Positions 45,319 through 55,497 of a stretch of 64,000 nucleotides of DNA are shown one piece after another. Source of the stretch: a gamma proteobacterium HIMB55 (GTDB lineage Bacteria; Pseudomonadota; Gammaproteobacteria; Pseudomonadales; Halieaceae). The notes under the pieces were generated by a model. That model did no database searches, was not told the DNA's origin, and worked only from the letters and a program-made list of their open reading frames with translations. The translations under genes were made by a program, and so were the position numbers. The stretch lies in contig AGIF02000001.1 in the NCBI GenBank assembly GCA_000227505.4, positions 950,035 to 1,014,034 on the forward strand, in the 5' to 3' direction. Position 1 is the stretch's first letter, and every line of letters begins with the position of its first letter.

Positions 45319-46848
45319 ATGCACCGACCTGAACCGAATTTCAATCTTGCGGCGCAAGTACTCAAGCAAGCGGAGCAGCGCCCCGACAGCACAGCCATCA
45401 TCTTCGAGGGCGCTGAGACAAGTTACGGAGAATTTGCGTCTCGAGTACGAAAACAAGCAGGATTGCTGAGAGACTCTGGTGTCTGTGTCGGTGACCGCGT
45501 TGGCTTTTTAGGTTTTAACCAGCCCAGTTTCATCGAGACGCTGTTCGCTACCATATCGTTAGGTGCCATCTTCGTTCCATTGAACTTCAGACTAACGGGT
45601 GAGGAGCTAACCTTCATCATCGGTGATGCGGGCGTACACTCCTTGGTAGTTGATTCGGAATTAGCGCCAGTCATACGGAGTGTGAAAGAGCGTCTTCCAT
45701 GCCGTCACTACTTTTCAGTAGGTGGCGACGTCGATGGCTTCATGCCCCTTGAATCTGCTATGTCGTCAGCGTCTCCGCTGGAGGATGTCGTTGAGCTAGC
45801 AGCGCATGACACGCTTCTCATCATGTATACCTCTGGCACGACGGGCTTACCCAAAGGCGCCATGCTCACCCACGGGAACATTGTTTGGAACAATGTGAAT
45901 GCGAGTTTGGCCTTTGGGAACAAAAGTACAGATGTCCTGCTGACGGCTGCACCCCTGTTTCATATCGGCGGCCTCAATGTCATGACTATTTCCGCACTTC
46001 AGGTGGGAAGCCCGTTGGTTCTGCTGAGGCACTTTGATCCCGGTGCGGTGTTGTCAGCGATTCAGTCATACAAGGTGACGCATATGTTCGGTGCGCCAGC
46101 GATGTTCTTGTTTATGGCACAACACCCAGAGTTTGAAGCTACGGACCTATCCTCGATTGATATGCTGATTGTGGGTGCCGCACCGTGTCCGGAATCTCTG
46201 ATATCGCTTTATGGTGACCGGGGCATTAGCTTCTGTCAGGGATACGGTCTGACGGAGACCAGTCCATTTGCCTCTTTCCTCGGACCCGAACGTTGTCTTG
46301 AGAAATTGGGGTCAGCGGGATTATCACCCGTGCTCACCGAATTGCGCATTGTCGATGCCAACAACATTTCTGTTGCGCCAAATGAGCGTGGAGAGATTTG
46401 TGTTAAAGGTCCAAATATTATGAAGGGCTACTGGAATCGTCCCGAGGCGACTGCCAAGGCGATCGATGCTGAGGGGTGGTTCCATTCGGGAGACGTGGGT
46501 TATCTCGACGAAGAAGGATACCTCTACATCTGCGACCGCTTGAAAGATATGGTCATTTCCGGTGGAGAGAACGTCTATCCAGCAGAAGTCGAAAGTGTCC
46601 TTTTTGAGCACCCTTCGATCGCTGAAGTCGCTGTTATCGGACTCCCCGATGAAAAATGGGGGGAGGCGGTGACCGCGGTCGCTGCGCTGAACGCGAACCA
46701 AACGTTGACGCTTGAAGAATTGCGCTCTTTTGCCGACCCCAAGCTTGCTCGCTACAAGCTTCCACTTCGATTGCATCTGGTGCCGGAGTTGCCGCGCAAC
46801 CCAGCAGGTAAAGTTTTGAAGTTCCAACTTCGTGAACAGCTGAGCTAG
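45319..46848 (+). CDS. Acyl-CoA synthetase (AMP-forming, fatty-acid-CoA ligase type)
   Basis: 509 residues. ANL superfamily: AMP-binding P-loop YTSGTTGLPKGAML, GYGLTETSP, the FHSGDVGYLDEEGYLYICDRLKDMVISGGENVYPAEVE hinge region and the C-terminal catalytic lysine in NPAGKVLKF. Activates a carboxylic acid to its CoA thioester. Chain length is not deducible. It would supply acyl-CoA to beta-oxidation enzymes such as the acyl-CoA dehydrogenase at 28.1 kb, though the two are not linked. Confidence 0.9.
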   Translation: MHRPEPNFNLAAQVLKQAEQRPDSTAIIFEGAETSYGEFASRVRKQAGLLRDSGVCVGDRVGFLGFNQPSFIETLFATISLGAIFVPLNFRLTGEELTFIIGDAGVHSLVVDSELAPVIRSVKERLPCRHYFSVGGDVDGFMPLESAMSSASPLEDVVELAAHDTLLIMYTSGTTGLPKGAMLTHGNIVWNNVNASLAFGNKSTDVLLTAAPLFHIGGLNVMTISALQVGSPLVLLRHFDPGAVLSAIQSYKVTHMFGAPAMFLFMAQHPEFEATDLSSIDMLIVGAAPCPESLISLYGDRGISFCQGYGLTETSPFASFLGPERCLEKLGSAGLSPVLTELRIVDANNISVAPNERGEICVKGPNIMKGYWNRPEATAKAIDAEGWFHSGDVGYLDEEGYLYICDRLKDMVISGGENVYPAEVESVLFEHPSIAEVAVIGLPDEKWGEAVTAVAALNANQTLTLEELRSFADPKLARYKLPLRLHLVPELPRNPAGKVLKFQLREQLS

Positions 46849-46861
46849 GTCTTCTGGGCTA

Positions 46862-47611
46862 GTGTTTGTTGTTCGCGCGTCTTTGTCGCCACGATTTCAT
46901 GCGTGGGCGTCCTTACAACAGGCACTCTTTGCGCGTCGGAGCCTCCCTTGGCGTGTTTTTCTCGCCAGCCTGATTGCACTCTCCTTTGGTTGCAGTAGTG
47001 GCCCTGTGAAGCAAGAGATTACTCGTATGGCTTCCCCAGTCGATATGAGTGGCCACTGGGAAATGGATTACGCAAAAAGCGATAACCTGCAGGATCAGTT
47101 AAACGCTGTCGCCCGACAGATTCGGCGAGAAGCCGCGCGCCGGGAACAGCTAGCAAAAGAGGGAAGGGGGTTTGCTGGTGCTCCACTGCCTGGTCGACGA
47201 GATCTTGTTACCCTCGCGCGCCTCGCGGAAATCATAACGGAGCCGACACTACTTGACGTTGTGCAGGCTGCTGGTCGCACGCGCGTAAAGCGTGAGAACA
47301 GCTTTGCGCTCGTTTGTGAGACGGATGGCTCGGCGATTTCAGTCACCATAGATTTGCTGGGTGAGCAGCGTTGCGGTTGGGATGGTTCTCAGTTGTTTTT
47401 CATGCTGACGTTGCAGGAGGGCTTGGAGGTCACACATCGATTATCGCACTCCGAGCAGAGTGACACCCTACTTTTGGTTACCTCTGTCGATACGCCAAAT
47501 ACTAAATTCCCGCTCGTCGTGAGTCAGTTTTTCAAGCGGTACGACCCAGAGAGTTTGGGCTTTAAATGCGAGCGAAGCCTCACCAAAGGGAAGATATGTA
47601 CTACCCGATGA
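46862..47611 (+). CDS. Secreted, possibly lipoprotein, of unknown function
   Basis: 249 residues from GTG 46862. A long basic N-terminus leads to a hydrophobic segment ending in LASLIALSFGCSSG; Cys44 may be lipidated, but the lipobox (SFGC) is weak. A lysine/arginine-rich helix follows (QIRREAARREQLAKEG), then a beta-rich domain with VCETDGSAISVTIDLLG and a C-terminal Cys. No family recognised. Its end overlaps the next secreted protein's start, so the two are translated together. 13 bases after the acyl-CoA ligase. Confidence 0.6.
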   Translation: MFVVRASLSPRFHAWASLQQALFARRSLPWRVFLASLIALSFGCSSGPVKQEITRMASPVDMSGHWEMDYAKSDNLQDQLNAVARQIRREAARREQLAKEGRGFAGAPLPGRRDLVTLARLAEIITEPTLLDVVQAAGRTRVKRENSFALVCETDGSAISVTIDLLGEQRCGWDGSQLFFMLTLQEGLEVTHRLSHSEQSDTLLLVTSVDTPNTKFPLVVSQFFKRYDPESLGFKCERSLTKGKICTTR

Positions 47612-48732
47612 CAAGTAAGCCATGTTGGCGAACGTCCGGTGTTGCCTTTCTTCACTTAATGGCTCTGTACGTGACGAGCGTGTGTAGCTCTGCTGCCATT
47701 GCAGATGAATATTCCAATACCTCGGTATCTACCGCTTCCCAAAATGTCATCGTGGTGGCAAACCCTGAATCGCGAGTAGTAAATCTGAGATCTGATTTAG
47801 ACCTTGGTATCCGAGTCAGCACTGAGATTCCCATGCACAGTGGTACACAAGCCGAGGGATCGTTTCGCAAGACCGAAGCTCAAATTTTGGCGGCGAAGCA
47901 GCGGTCTGTATTCGAGGAATCGGGCCAGTGGGGTGTAGTGAGGCTCTACCCTGAGTATTCAGTCATTCCCGAGCTGATGCTCGAGTTAGTTGTGCTCAAA
48001 TCCGACGGAAGAGAATTGTTGATCCGAGTGAACTTAACCGCGGTCAATGGCGATCTACTCTTGGCGGACACGTATTTGGATCGTTCGGTCAGCGAAACCC
48101 TCGCTTCTGAGCCCGAGGAGCCTTTTGCCGATTTGTTTCATCGTATTCACCGTGATGTCGCGATTGCAGTCTCACAGCACTCACAGTCATCGCATTATCT
48201 CGATACACTCTCGTTCCTGCGCTACGCCCAGCAACTGGTGCCTGAGGCGTTTTCGGGATATCTGGCCTCAAATAACGGTCAATGGCAGCTCCTACGAGAA
48301 CCGTCTGACCAAGATCCAATGTATGCGCGTATAGCAAAGCTTAGAGACTATGAGCTTCTTTTCGTTGACACGATTGATGAGCAGTTGAGCGGCGCTCTTC
48401 GTGACATTGATGTCGCATACAGGCTTTGGCTTCAGTCCAGCAAGGAGCAGCTCGACTGGCTCGAGCGGCGGCGATCAAGAGGTGTCGACGTGGCAAGCTT
48501 TAGTGATGACTCAACTTTTGCACGCCATCAAGCGGTGTATGCCGCTTACCGATCACTAAAGATCCACGAGCAAGAGCTATTTGAGCTAGTGCTCGATCTG
48601 GAGAGCGAGTCTCGCTCTACGGCGCTGGAAATTGAGGATAATGTCGTGAAGCTCGAGGGTACTCTGGAGCAACAGTATCGTGAATGGCGGGAAACGCTAG
48701 CGAAGATCGTCCAATTGGAGAATGCATTTTGA
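47596..48732 (+). CDS. Periplasmic coiled-coil protein of unknown function
   Basis: About 378 residues. ATG 47596 (AAAGGGAAG upstream) or ATG 47608 (ATGA overlap with the previous stop) are both possible; the longer open frame to 47566 is not needed. Signal peptide ends near SSAAIA (about residue 36). The middle is beta-rich (VVNLRSDLDLGIRVST, ELVVLKSDGRELLIRV) and the C-terminal 110 residues are helical with a strong coiled coil (EIEDNVVKLEGTLEQQYREW). No recognised family. Overlaps rlmL by a TTGA junction, giving a three-gene coupled set. Confidence 0.65.
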   Translation: MYYPMTSKPCWRTSGVAFLHLMALYVTSVCSSAAIADEYSNTSVSTASQNVIVVANPESRVVNLRSDLDLGIRVSTEIPMHSGTQAEGSFRKTEAQILAAKQRSVFEESGQWGVVRLYPEYSVIPELMLELVVLKSDGRELLIRVNLTAVNGDLLLADTYLDRSVSETLASEPEEPFADLFHRIHRDVAIAVSQHSQSSHYLDTLSFLRYAQQLVPEAFSGYLASNNGQWQLLREPSDQDPMYARIAKLRDYELLFVDTIDEQLSGALRDIDVAYRLWLQSSKEQLDWLERRRSRGVDVASFSDDSTFARHQAVYAAYRSLKIHEQELFELVLDLESESRSTALEIEDNVVKLEGTLEQQYREWRETLAKIVQLENAF

Positions 48733-50909
48733 GCAGTAAGCTGTCATTTCTCGCTACCTGCCCTGTAGGCCTTGGTTCAGTTCTAACGGCAGAGCTCGGT
48801 GAGCTTGGGGCCGATGATGTGCGGGAGACTCCTGCAGGTGTGCACTTCACGGGCTCGCTGGCCGTAGCTTATCGCGCCTGTTTGTGGAGCCGGTTGGCCA
48901 ATCGGATTTTATTGCGTGTTAGCGACACGGTTGTGGCGAGTGCTGATGATGTTTACACGAGTGCACGTTCGGTCCGATGGTCTGAGCATCTGTCGGTTAA
49001 GACGCGGTTTTCGGTAGAGTTTCGAGGGCAGACGAATTTCATCAAAAACACACACTTTGGTGCTCTTAAGGTAAAGGATGGCATTGTCGATTTTTTCCGA
49101 GATAGAGACGGCGTTCGCCCTTCGGTTGATCCAAAACGACCAGACCTCAGAATCGTGGCACAGCTTTCAAAAGGGCGGTTGACGCTAAGCCTGGATCTTT
49201 CGGGTGAAAGCCTTCATCGACGCGGCTACCGACTCGAGGGAGGTAAGGCGCCACTCAAGGAGAACGTAGCTGCAGCTGTTTTGATGCGTGCGGGTTGGCC
49301 AAAAGTGGCTGAGCGGGGTGGCTCGCTCATCGATCCGATGTGTGGGTCAGGGACTCTGCTTATCGAGGCGGCTCAAATGGCGATGTCTATCGCGCCAGGC
49401 TTGGCGAGAGCACGGTTTGGCTTTCATGGATGGCTGGGACATAGAGAAGATCAATGGCGAGCGATTCGTTCTGAGGCAGATTCACAAAAGCGTGATGCGC
49501 TGCCCGAGAACATCGAAATACGCGGGTATGATGCTGATATCGGCGCGATCAGAAAGGCAGAAGAAAATATCAAACGCATGGGTCTGGCGTCCGAGGTGAG
49601 GGTCAGAGCTCGGCAGTTGTCCGACGTGGCAAAGCCAACCCACAGAGACATGGGTGAAGGTCTCATTGTGGTGAATCCGCCATGGGGTGAGCGTTTAAGC
49701 ACTGATGAGGCTGTTAAAAAGTTATATGCGGCGCTTGGTCGCGTCTTGCATACCGAGTTCTTGGGTTGGCAAGCGGCTGTACTCGCAGCCGATACTCAAC
49801 ACGCTCGATGCACGGGTCTCAGAAGTCATAAGAACTATAAGTTTAAGAGCGGTCCCTTGGACATTGGCTTATACCTATTTGACTTGGTACCCGATAACGA
49901 GCTCCGCGTTAGTCAGGACAGTGAGCCGAAAGCGGTAACAGATAATCAAAGCCTGCCGGCACTCCCCGAAGGCGCACAGATGTTCGCTAACCGCTTGCGG
50001 AAAAATCTCAAGCGACTTCAAAAATGGCGCCAGCAGAATGAGGTTGAGTGTTATCGGCTTTACGACGCCGATATGCCTGAGTATGCGGTGGCCATCGATG
50101 TTTACGGAGATTACTTACACATTGCAGAATACGCGGCGCCGAAATCAGTGAGTGAGGCAGACGCAACGCGACGGTTCAATGAGGTCGTAGAAGCGTGCCA
50201 AGTTGTGTTCAACGTTACAGACCGCGCGGAGTTCGGCTTGAAGCGCCGTGAGCGCCAACGCGGCATTCGGCAGTACGAGCGGGTGTCTCAGCGGGGTGAA
50301 CGTCATCAAATCAAAGAGCTGGGTGCTCGCCTGTGGGTGAATTTACACGATTACCTCGACACCGGCGTATTTCTCGATCACCGGCCTATTAGGCAGCGCA
50401 TTCAGAGCGAGGCGCGGGATAAACGTTTTCTCAATCTCTTTGCCTACACCGGTGTGGCGAGTGTTCAGGCTGCCCTAGGGGGCGCAAGATTTACCACCAG
50501 TGTTGATCTCAGCAACACCTATCTCGATTGGTTTAGAGAGAACCTGGCCAGCAATGGCTTGGCCGAATCACAAAATCGTGCGATTAAGTCGGATGTGATG
50601 AAGTGGTTAGCGGGTGAAAAATCGCTCTACGACATTATCTTGCTGGACCCACCGACATTTTCGAACTCAAAGTCGACGGAAACGCATTTTGACGTTCAGC
50701 GAGATCATTTAGCGCTCATCTCAGCCGCCATGGACCGATTAGAGAAAGATGGCATTCTCTATTTTTCTAACAACCACCGGAAGTTCGAGTTGGATTCCCA
50801 GGTGTCGGGACTTTTTGTGGTCGAGGAGATCACCGCATCAACGATTGATCTGGATTTTGAGCGGTCACAGGGAATACATCGATGCTGGGCTATCAAACAT
50901 GATGCTTAG
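48729..50909 (+). CDS. rlmL: Bifunctional 23S rRNA (guanine-N2/N7) methyltransferase RlmKL
   Basis: 726 residues from TTG 48729 (GGAG eight bases upstream, TTGA overlap with the previous stop; open frame further up is not conserved). N-terminal THUMP domain (about 40-155), first methyltransferase with DPMCGSGTLLIEAA and NPPWGERL (m2G2445), second methyltransferase with LFAYTGVASVQAALGGA and LDPPTFSNSK (m7G2069). Full-length fused form as in E. coli. Modifies 23S rRNA during ribosome assembly. Confidence 0.95.
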   Translation: MSSKLSFLATCPVGLGSVLTAELGELGADDVRETPAGVHFTGSLAVAYRACLWSRLANRILLRVSDTVVASADDVYTSARSVRWSEHLSVKTRFSVEFRGQTNFIKNTHFGALKVKDGIVDFFRDRDGVRPSVDPKRPDLRIVAQLSKGRLTLSLDLSGESLHRRGYRLEGGKAPLKENVAAAVLMRAGWPKVAERGGSLIDPMCGSGTLLIEAAQMAMSIAPGLARARFGFHGWLGHREDQWRAIRSEADSQKRDALPENIEIRGYDADIGAIRKAEENIKRMGLASEVRVRARQLSDVAKPTHRDMGEGLIVVNPPWGERLSTDEAVKKLYAALGRVLHTEFLGWQAAVLAADTQHARCTGLRSHKNYKFKSGPLDIGLYLFDLVPDNELRVSQDSEPKAVTDNQSLPALPEGAQMFANRLRKNLKRLQKWRQQNEVECYRLYDADMPEYAVAIDVYGDYLHIAEYAAPKSVSEADATRRFNEVVEACQVVFNVTDRAEFGLKRRERQRGIRQYERVSQRGERHQIKELGARLWVNLHDYLDTGVFLDHRPIRQRIQSEARDKRFLNLFAYTGVASVQAALGGARFTTSVDLSNTYLDWFRENLASNGLAESQNRAIKSDVMKWLAGEKSLYDIILLDPPTFSNSKSTETHFDVQRDHLALISAAMDRLEKDGILYFSNNHRKFELDSQVSGLFVVEEITASTIDLDFERSQGIHRCWAIKHDA

Positions 50910-51252
50910 AGCGGTTTAAATGCCGCGCGCCGAGCACCAGAAAGTCCCGCTGCGAACCCTTTGAACCAACAAACAAAGTCATCAATTTTGGGTTCAGTAA
51001 GGCGTTAAAGAACAGATCACGGAGTTTGCGATACGCTTGGATAAATAGGGGTTAGCTGGTGTATGGCTTAAACGAAATGCTCAATTATCAGCGGTAGTCT
51101 TCTGGACTTTTATCCCCGAGCGTTACGATTGATAAGGCGTCAGCAGATTCAGTGCCTTTATGGTAGACTCCGCGCCGCTTACGCCCTCAGCGCGTAATCA
51201 TGAAAACAGCTGAGCAGCCATGCTGCTCCACACGTTTACAAAGGATCTTAAT
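50910..51252. other. 343-base intergenic leader before leuC
   Basis: No open reading frame of note. Seen: inverted GAACCC/GGGTTC around 50955-50994 (weak candidate terminator for rlmL, no T-run); AAGGC/GCCTT at about 51134-51160; CGCGC (51171-51175) with GCGCG (51190-51194); a perfect 7-base hairpin at 51212-51228; and TAGACT (51164-51169) as a possible -10 without a good -35. No leucine-rich leader peptide is apparent. Promoter and control region of the leu genes, and possibly an RNA leader. Confidence 0.5.
51212..51228 (+). promoter_or_regulatory. Perfect hairpin in the leuC leader
   Basis: GAGCAGC and GCTGCTC flank a three-base loop CAT, 24 bases before the leuC ATG and 10-11 bases before its ribosome-binding site. 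No T-run follows, so this is not an intrinsic terminator. It could affect leuC translation or mRNA stability. Confidence 0.4.
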
Positions 51253-52677
51253 ATGGGACGCACGCTTTACGATAAGCTGTGGGACGCGCACCTTGTTGAC
51301 GAGCGCGATGATGGCTCTGCACTCATCTACATCGATCGGCACCTGATCCATGAGGTGACGTCGCCTCAGGCATTTGAGGGATTGCGCTTACAGAATCGAC
51401 TACCACGGCGCCTCAATGCAAACGTCGCGGTTCCAGATCACAACGTTTCTACCGATCCCGACGAAAGGTCCTTGGCAGGCTACTCAGGCGTTGCCGACAC
51501 CACCAGCCGATTGCAGTTGGAGACGCTCAACGAAAATTGCGATGACTTTAAGATTCCGCTCATTGATCTCGCTGATCAGCGACAGGGAATTGTGCACGTT
51601 ATGGGTCCAGAGCAGGGCGCGACTTTACCTGGTATGACCATTGTTTGTGGCGATTCTCACACCTCGACTCACGGCGCATTTGGTGCACTGGCACACGGTA
51701 TTGGTACGTCGGAAGTCGAACATGTGCTGGCAACGCAATGTCTGCTGACCAAAAAGATGAAGAACTTTCGCGTCACTATCGAAGGTGAGATCCAAAAAGG
51801 CGTCTCTGCGAAAGACATTGCGCTTGCCGTAATTGGACGGATTGGTACCGCGGGTGCAACGGGTTGTGCGCTCGAATTTGCGGGCTCTGCCGTTACTTCA
51901 TTGTCCATGGAAGGGCGGATGACGCTGTGCAACATGGCCATTGAAGCCGGTGCGCGCGCGGGCATGGTGGGTGTTGATGCTACGACACTTGACTATGTGG
52001 AAGGCCGTCCAATGGCACCAAAGGGCGAGCAGTGGGAGCAGGCCCGGGAATACTGGCTAACCCTACACAGTGACGAGGACGCCGTTTTTGACCACGAGGT
52101 GGTTTTGGATGCTTCTGAGATCGCTCCTCAGGTTACATGGGGAACCTCTCCAGAGATGGTGACTTCCATCGAGGGGAGAGTGCCTCGATCAGCTGATCTT
52201 GTGGACGAGACTGCCAAGAAATCGCTTGCTCGAGCCCTCGAATATATGGGGCTCGAGGAAGGGATGGCACTCAGTGATGTAGCCGTGGATATGGTCTTTA
52301 TTGGGTCTTGCACCAATGCGCGAATCGAGGATATGCGCGCCGCGGCTGAGATCGTTCAAGGTCGCCAGAAAGCGCAAAACGTCGAGCGTGTCTTGGTTGT
52401 GCCTGGTTCAGGCTTGGTAAAAGCCCAGGCAGAGGCTGAGGGGCTCGATCAGATCTTTACTGCAGCGGGTATGGAATGGCGTGCTCCTGGCTGCTCCATG
52501 TGCCTCGCTATGAACGCAGATAAGGTCGAGCCGGGTAAGCGTTGCGCATCGACGTCGAATCGCAATTTTGAGGGAAGACAGGGCTTTGGTGGTCGTACAC
52601 ACCTCGTGAGCCCGTCAATGGCCGCAGCGGCTGCTGTGTCGGGTACCTTCACCCATCCTGCTGATTTGGAGGGTTAA
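51253..52677 (+). CDS. leuC: 3-isopropylmalate dehydratase large subunit
   Basis: 474 residues from ATG 51253 (AAAGGAT upstream; the frame is open to 51220 but the family begins [13 protein letters not shown]). Aconitase-family [4Fe-4S] enzyme, ligands in IGSCTNARI and CSMC; other signature [12 protein letters not shown]. With LeuD it isomerises 2- to 3-isopropylmalate in leucine synthesis. First of leuC-leuD-leuB; leuA is not in the window. Confidence 0.97.
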   Translation: MGRTLYDKLWDAHLVDERDDGSALIYIDRHLIHEVTSPQAFEGLRLQNRLPRRLNANVAVPDHNVSTDPDERSLAGYSGVADTTSRLQLETLNENCDDFKIPLIDLADQRQGIVHVMGPEQGATLPGMTIVCGDSHTSTHGAFGALAHGIGTSEVEHVLATQCLLTKKMKNFRVTIEGEIQKGVSAKDIALAVIGRIGTAGATGCALEFAGSAVTSLSMEGRMTLCNMAIEAGARAGMVGVDATTLDYVEGRPMAPKGEQWEQAREYWLTLHSDEDAVFDHEVVLDASEIAPQVTWGTSPEMVTSIEGRVPRSADLVDETAKKSLARALEYMGLEEGMALSDVAVDMVFIGSCTNARIEDMRAAAEIVQGRQKAQNVERVLVVPGSGLVKAQAEAEGLDQIFTAAGMEWRAPGCSMCLAMNADKVEPGKRCASTSNRNFEGRQGFGGRTHLVSPSMAAAAAVSGTFTHPADLEG

Positions 52678-52680
52678 CGA

Positions 52681-53331
52681 GTGAAAGCATTTACAAGTTT
52701 AGAAGGCTTAGTTGTCCCGCTTGATCGTGCCAATGTCGATACCGATCTCATCATTCCTAAGCAGTTTTTGAAATCAATTAAGCGCACAGGGTTTGGTCCT
52801 AACCTGTTTGATGAGCTGCGTTACACAGACCCCTATGACGAGTCGAATCCCTCTGCCGAGCGACGTGAAAACCCCGATTTCACCCTAAATCAGTCACGCT
52901 TTGCAGGGGCGACTATTCTACTAGGGAGAGAAAACTTTGGTTGCGGCTCGAGCCGTGAGCACGCCGTGTGGGCTTTAGACCAATTCGGTATTCGTTGTGT
53001 CATAGCGCCAAGTTTTGCCGATATCTTCAAGAACAACTCGTTCAAAAGCGGTTTGTTGCCAGTAGAGCTACCGGAGAGTGAGGTGAATGAACTCTTTGAT
53101 CGGATAGCGTCGGGCGAGTCGCTAAACCTCAAAATTGATTTAGAAGATCAGAAAGTCTGGGTTAGCGAGAGTCGCAGCGTAAATTTTACGGTCGATCCTT
53201 TCCGACGCAGCTGCTTGCTTCAGGGGCTCGACGACATTGGGATTACGCTCCAGCGCGAGGAGGCGATCTCGCAGTTTGAGACAAAGCATAAAGCGTCCCA
53301 GCCCTGGCTTTTCAACGAGGTGAATTTGTGA
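52681..53331 (+). CDS. leuD: 3-isopropylmalate dehydratase small subunit
   Basis: 216 residues. Swivelling aconitase domain: [21 protein letters not shown] at the start and the active-site loop [15 protein letters not shown]. Partner of LeuC. GTG start three bases after leuC. Its TGA overlaps the GTG of leuB (GTGA). Confidence 0.97.
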   Translation: MKAFTSLEGLVVPLDRANVDTDLIIPKQFLKSIKRTGFGPNLFDELRYTDPYDESNPSAERRENPDFTLNQSRFAGATILLGRENFGCGSSREHAVWALDQFGIRCVIAPSFADIFKNNSFKSGLLPVELPESEVNELFDRIASGESLNLKIDLEDQKVWVSESRSVNFTVDPFRRSCLLQGLDDIGITLQREEAISQFETKHKASQPWLFNEVNL

Positions 53332-54413
53332 ATCGACACAACGTTCTACTGCTCCCTGGCGACGGTATCGGTCCGGAGGTCGTTGGCGAGGCAAGGCGAG
53401 TAATGGAGGCGGTGGCGTCCTTACATGGCTTCACTATCGATTTTTCCACGGCCGATCTTGGTGGTATCGCAATCGATAATAGTGGTGCGCCTTATCCCCA
53501 AACCACCCAAGATTTGGCCAAAGCAGCTGATGCAATTTTATTGGGTGCGGTGGGCGGACCCGCATGGGATGGCTTACCTGCGGCTGAGCGGCCCGAGAGA
53601 GGGCTGTTGGCGATTCGGGCAGATCTAGATCTCTTCTGCAATTTGCGGCCAGCACTGCTGTACCCGCAGCTAGCGGATGCGTCCAGTCTGAAGCCAGAGT
53701 TAGTGGCGGGACTCGATCTCTTGATTGTCAGGGAGCTCACTGGTGGTATTTATTTTGGAGAGCCCCGTGGCGTCGAGGTCGACGAATCTGGAATACGGCG
53801 AGGATTCAACACCGATGTGTACGACGAAGCTGAAATCCGGCGCATTGCACAGCTGGCTTTTCAGTTCGCCCGAAAGCGAGGTGGTCGATTGTGCTCGGTT
53901 GATAAGGCCAACGTGTTGGAAGTAACCATGCTTTGGCGTGAGATTGTTTCCGAGCTGGCATCGGAGTATCCAGACGTAGAACTTAGTCATATGTACGTCG
54001 ATAACGCGGCGATGCAGCTTGTTCGTGAACCCAAGCAGTTTGACGTTGTGCTCACGGGCAATCTATTTGGCGATATTTTATCCGATACAGCGGCCATGCT
54101 GACGGGTTCAATTGGCATGTTGCCCTCTGCCTCACTCAATTCGGAGTCACGAGGTCTTTACGAGCCGGTACATGGTTCAGCGCCAGATATAGCAGGTCAG
54201 GGCAAAGCGAATCCGCTCGCCACTATCCTGTCCGCAGCTATGCTGTTGCGTTACTCGCTCAATGAAGACGCCGCGGCTCAGTCAATAGAAGCCGCGGTTG
54301 AGCGCGTGCTTGATAGTGGATTGCGCACGGGTGACATCGCAGCGCCTGGAGAGTCGGCTTGCTCGACGACTGATATGGGCGATGCCGTCGTCGCAGCGCT
54401 TAGCGCACAGTAG
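53328..54413 (+). CDS. leuB: 3-isopropylmalate dehydrogenase
   Basis: 361 residues. Oxidatively decarboxylates 3-isopropylmalate with NAD. Features: [12 protein letters not shown] start, [23 protein letters not shown], and the metal-binding [28 protein letters not shown] start overlaps leuD, so the three leu genes are coupled. Confidence 0.97.
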   Translation: MNRHNVLLLPGDGIGPEVVGEARRVMEAVASLHGFTIDFSTADLGGIAIDNSGAPYPQTTQDLAKAADAILLGAVGGPAWDGLPAAERPERGLLAIRADLDLFCNLRPALLYPQLADASSLKPELVAGLDLLIVRELTGGIYFGEPRGVEVDESGIRRGFNTDVYDEAEIRRIAQLAFQFARKRGGRLCSVDKANVLEVTMLWREIVSELASEYPDVELSHMYVDNAAMQLVREPKQFDVVLTGNLFGDILSDTAAMLTGSIGMLPSASLNSESRGLYEPVHGSAPDIAGQGKANPLATILSAAMLLRYSLNEDAAAQSIEAAVERVLDSGLRTGDIAAPGESACSTTDMGDAVVAALSAQ

Positions 54414-54428
54414 GGAATTGGAAAGATC

Positions 54429-55448
54429 ATGAAGACATATAACGTAGCTATCGTCGGCGCGACCGGTGCGGTGGGTGAGGTGCTCCTCGAGCTCCTCGAG
54501 TCGCGGAATTTTCCTGTCAATAATCTATATTTGCTCGCATCTGAGAGGTCGGCCGGCACGACACTGAGCTTCAAGGGCAAGCGGATTACCGTTCAAGACT
54601 TGGCGGAATTTGATTTTTCGCAAGCTGAAATAGGGCTCTTTTCGGCTGGTGGCTCGATCAGCGCTGAGTACGCACCAAAGGCTGCAGCTGCGGGCTGCGT
54701 TGTCATTGATAACACCTCACATTTTCGACGGGATGAGGACATCCCGCTAGTGGTGCCCGAGGTTAACAGCCATGCGCTGGATCGATTTGCCGATAGAAAT
54801 ATCATCGCAAACCCCAATTGCTCAACTATTCAGATGTTAGTTGCGTTAAAGCCAATCTACGATGCTGTCGGTATTGCCAGAATCAATGTGGCCACCTATC
54901 AGGCGGTCAGCGGCACTGGGAAGTCGGCCATTGAAGAGCTCGCTGCGCAAACGGCGCGTCTGCTCAATGGACAGCCTGCTGAGTCAAAGGTCTACCCCAA
55001 GCAGATTGCTTTTAATGCACTGCCGCATATCGATACCTTCCAGGAAAACGGCTACACGCGTGAAGAGATGAAAATGGTCTGGGAAACCCAGAAGATCTTC
55101 GAGGATGAGACTATCTCAGTGAATCCCACCTGCGTTCGAATCCCTGTTTTCCACGGGCATTCCGAGGCGGTGCACATTGAGACCAAGCAGCCAATAAGTG
55201 CAGTCGAAGCGCAGGCCTTACTGGAGAGCGCACCGGGCGTTGAAGTCATTGATACCCGAGCTGATGGCGGCTATCCAACGCCTGTGTCCGAGGCGGCGGG
55301 ATCCGACCCGGTATATGTAGGACGAATACGCGAAGACATTAGCCACCCTATGGGATTGGACTTGTGGGTGGTCTCTGACAATTTACGCAAAGGTGCGGCT
55401 TTAAACTCTGTTCAAATTGCGGAAGTTCTGATCGAAAAATACCTCTGA
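54429..55448 (+). CDS. asd: Aspartate-semialdehyde dehydrogenase
   Basis: 339 residues. Reduces aspartyl phosphate to the semialdehyde for lysine, threonine, methionine and diaminopimelate. GATGAVGE dinucleotide motif (10-17) and catalytic Cys131 in NPNCST. 15 bases after leuB. leu-asd-fimV-truA is the order found in Pseudomonas and relatives. Confidence 0.96.
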   Translation: MKTYNVAIVGATGAVGEVLLELLESRNFPVNNLYLLASERSAGTTLSFKGKRITVQDLAEFDFSQAEIGLFSAGGSISAEYAPKAAAAGCVVIDNTSHFRRDEDIPLVVPEVNSHALDRFADRNIIANPNCSTIQMLVALKPIYDAVGIARINVATYQAVSGTGKSAIEELAAQTARLLNGQPAESKVYPKQIAFNALPHIDTFQENGYTREEMKMVWETQKIFEDETISVNPTCVRIPVFHGHSEAVHIETKQPISAVEAQALLESAPGVEVIDTRADGGYPTPVSEAAGSDPVYVGRIREDISHPMGLDLWVVSDNLRKGAALNSVQIAEVLIEKYL

Positions 55449-55497
55449 CAAAGCGTTGATGCCGCGTTAACATCAAGGCAGGGGGTATGCCTTTGTC

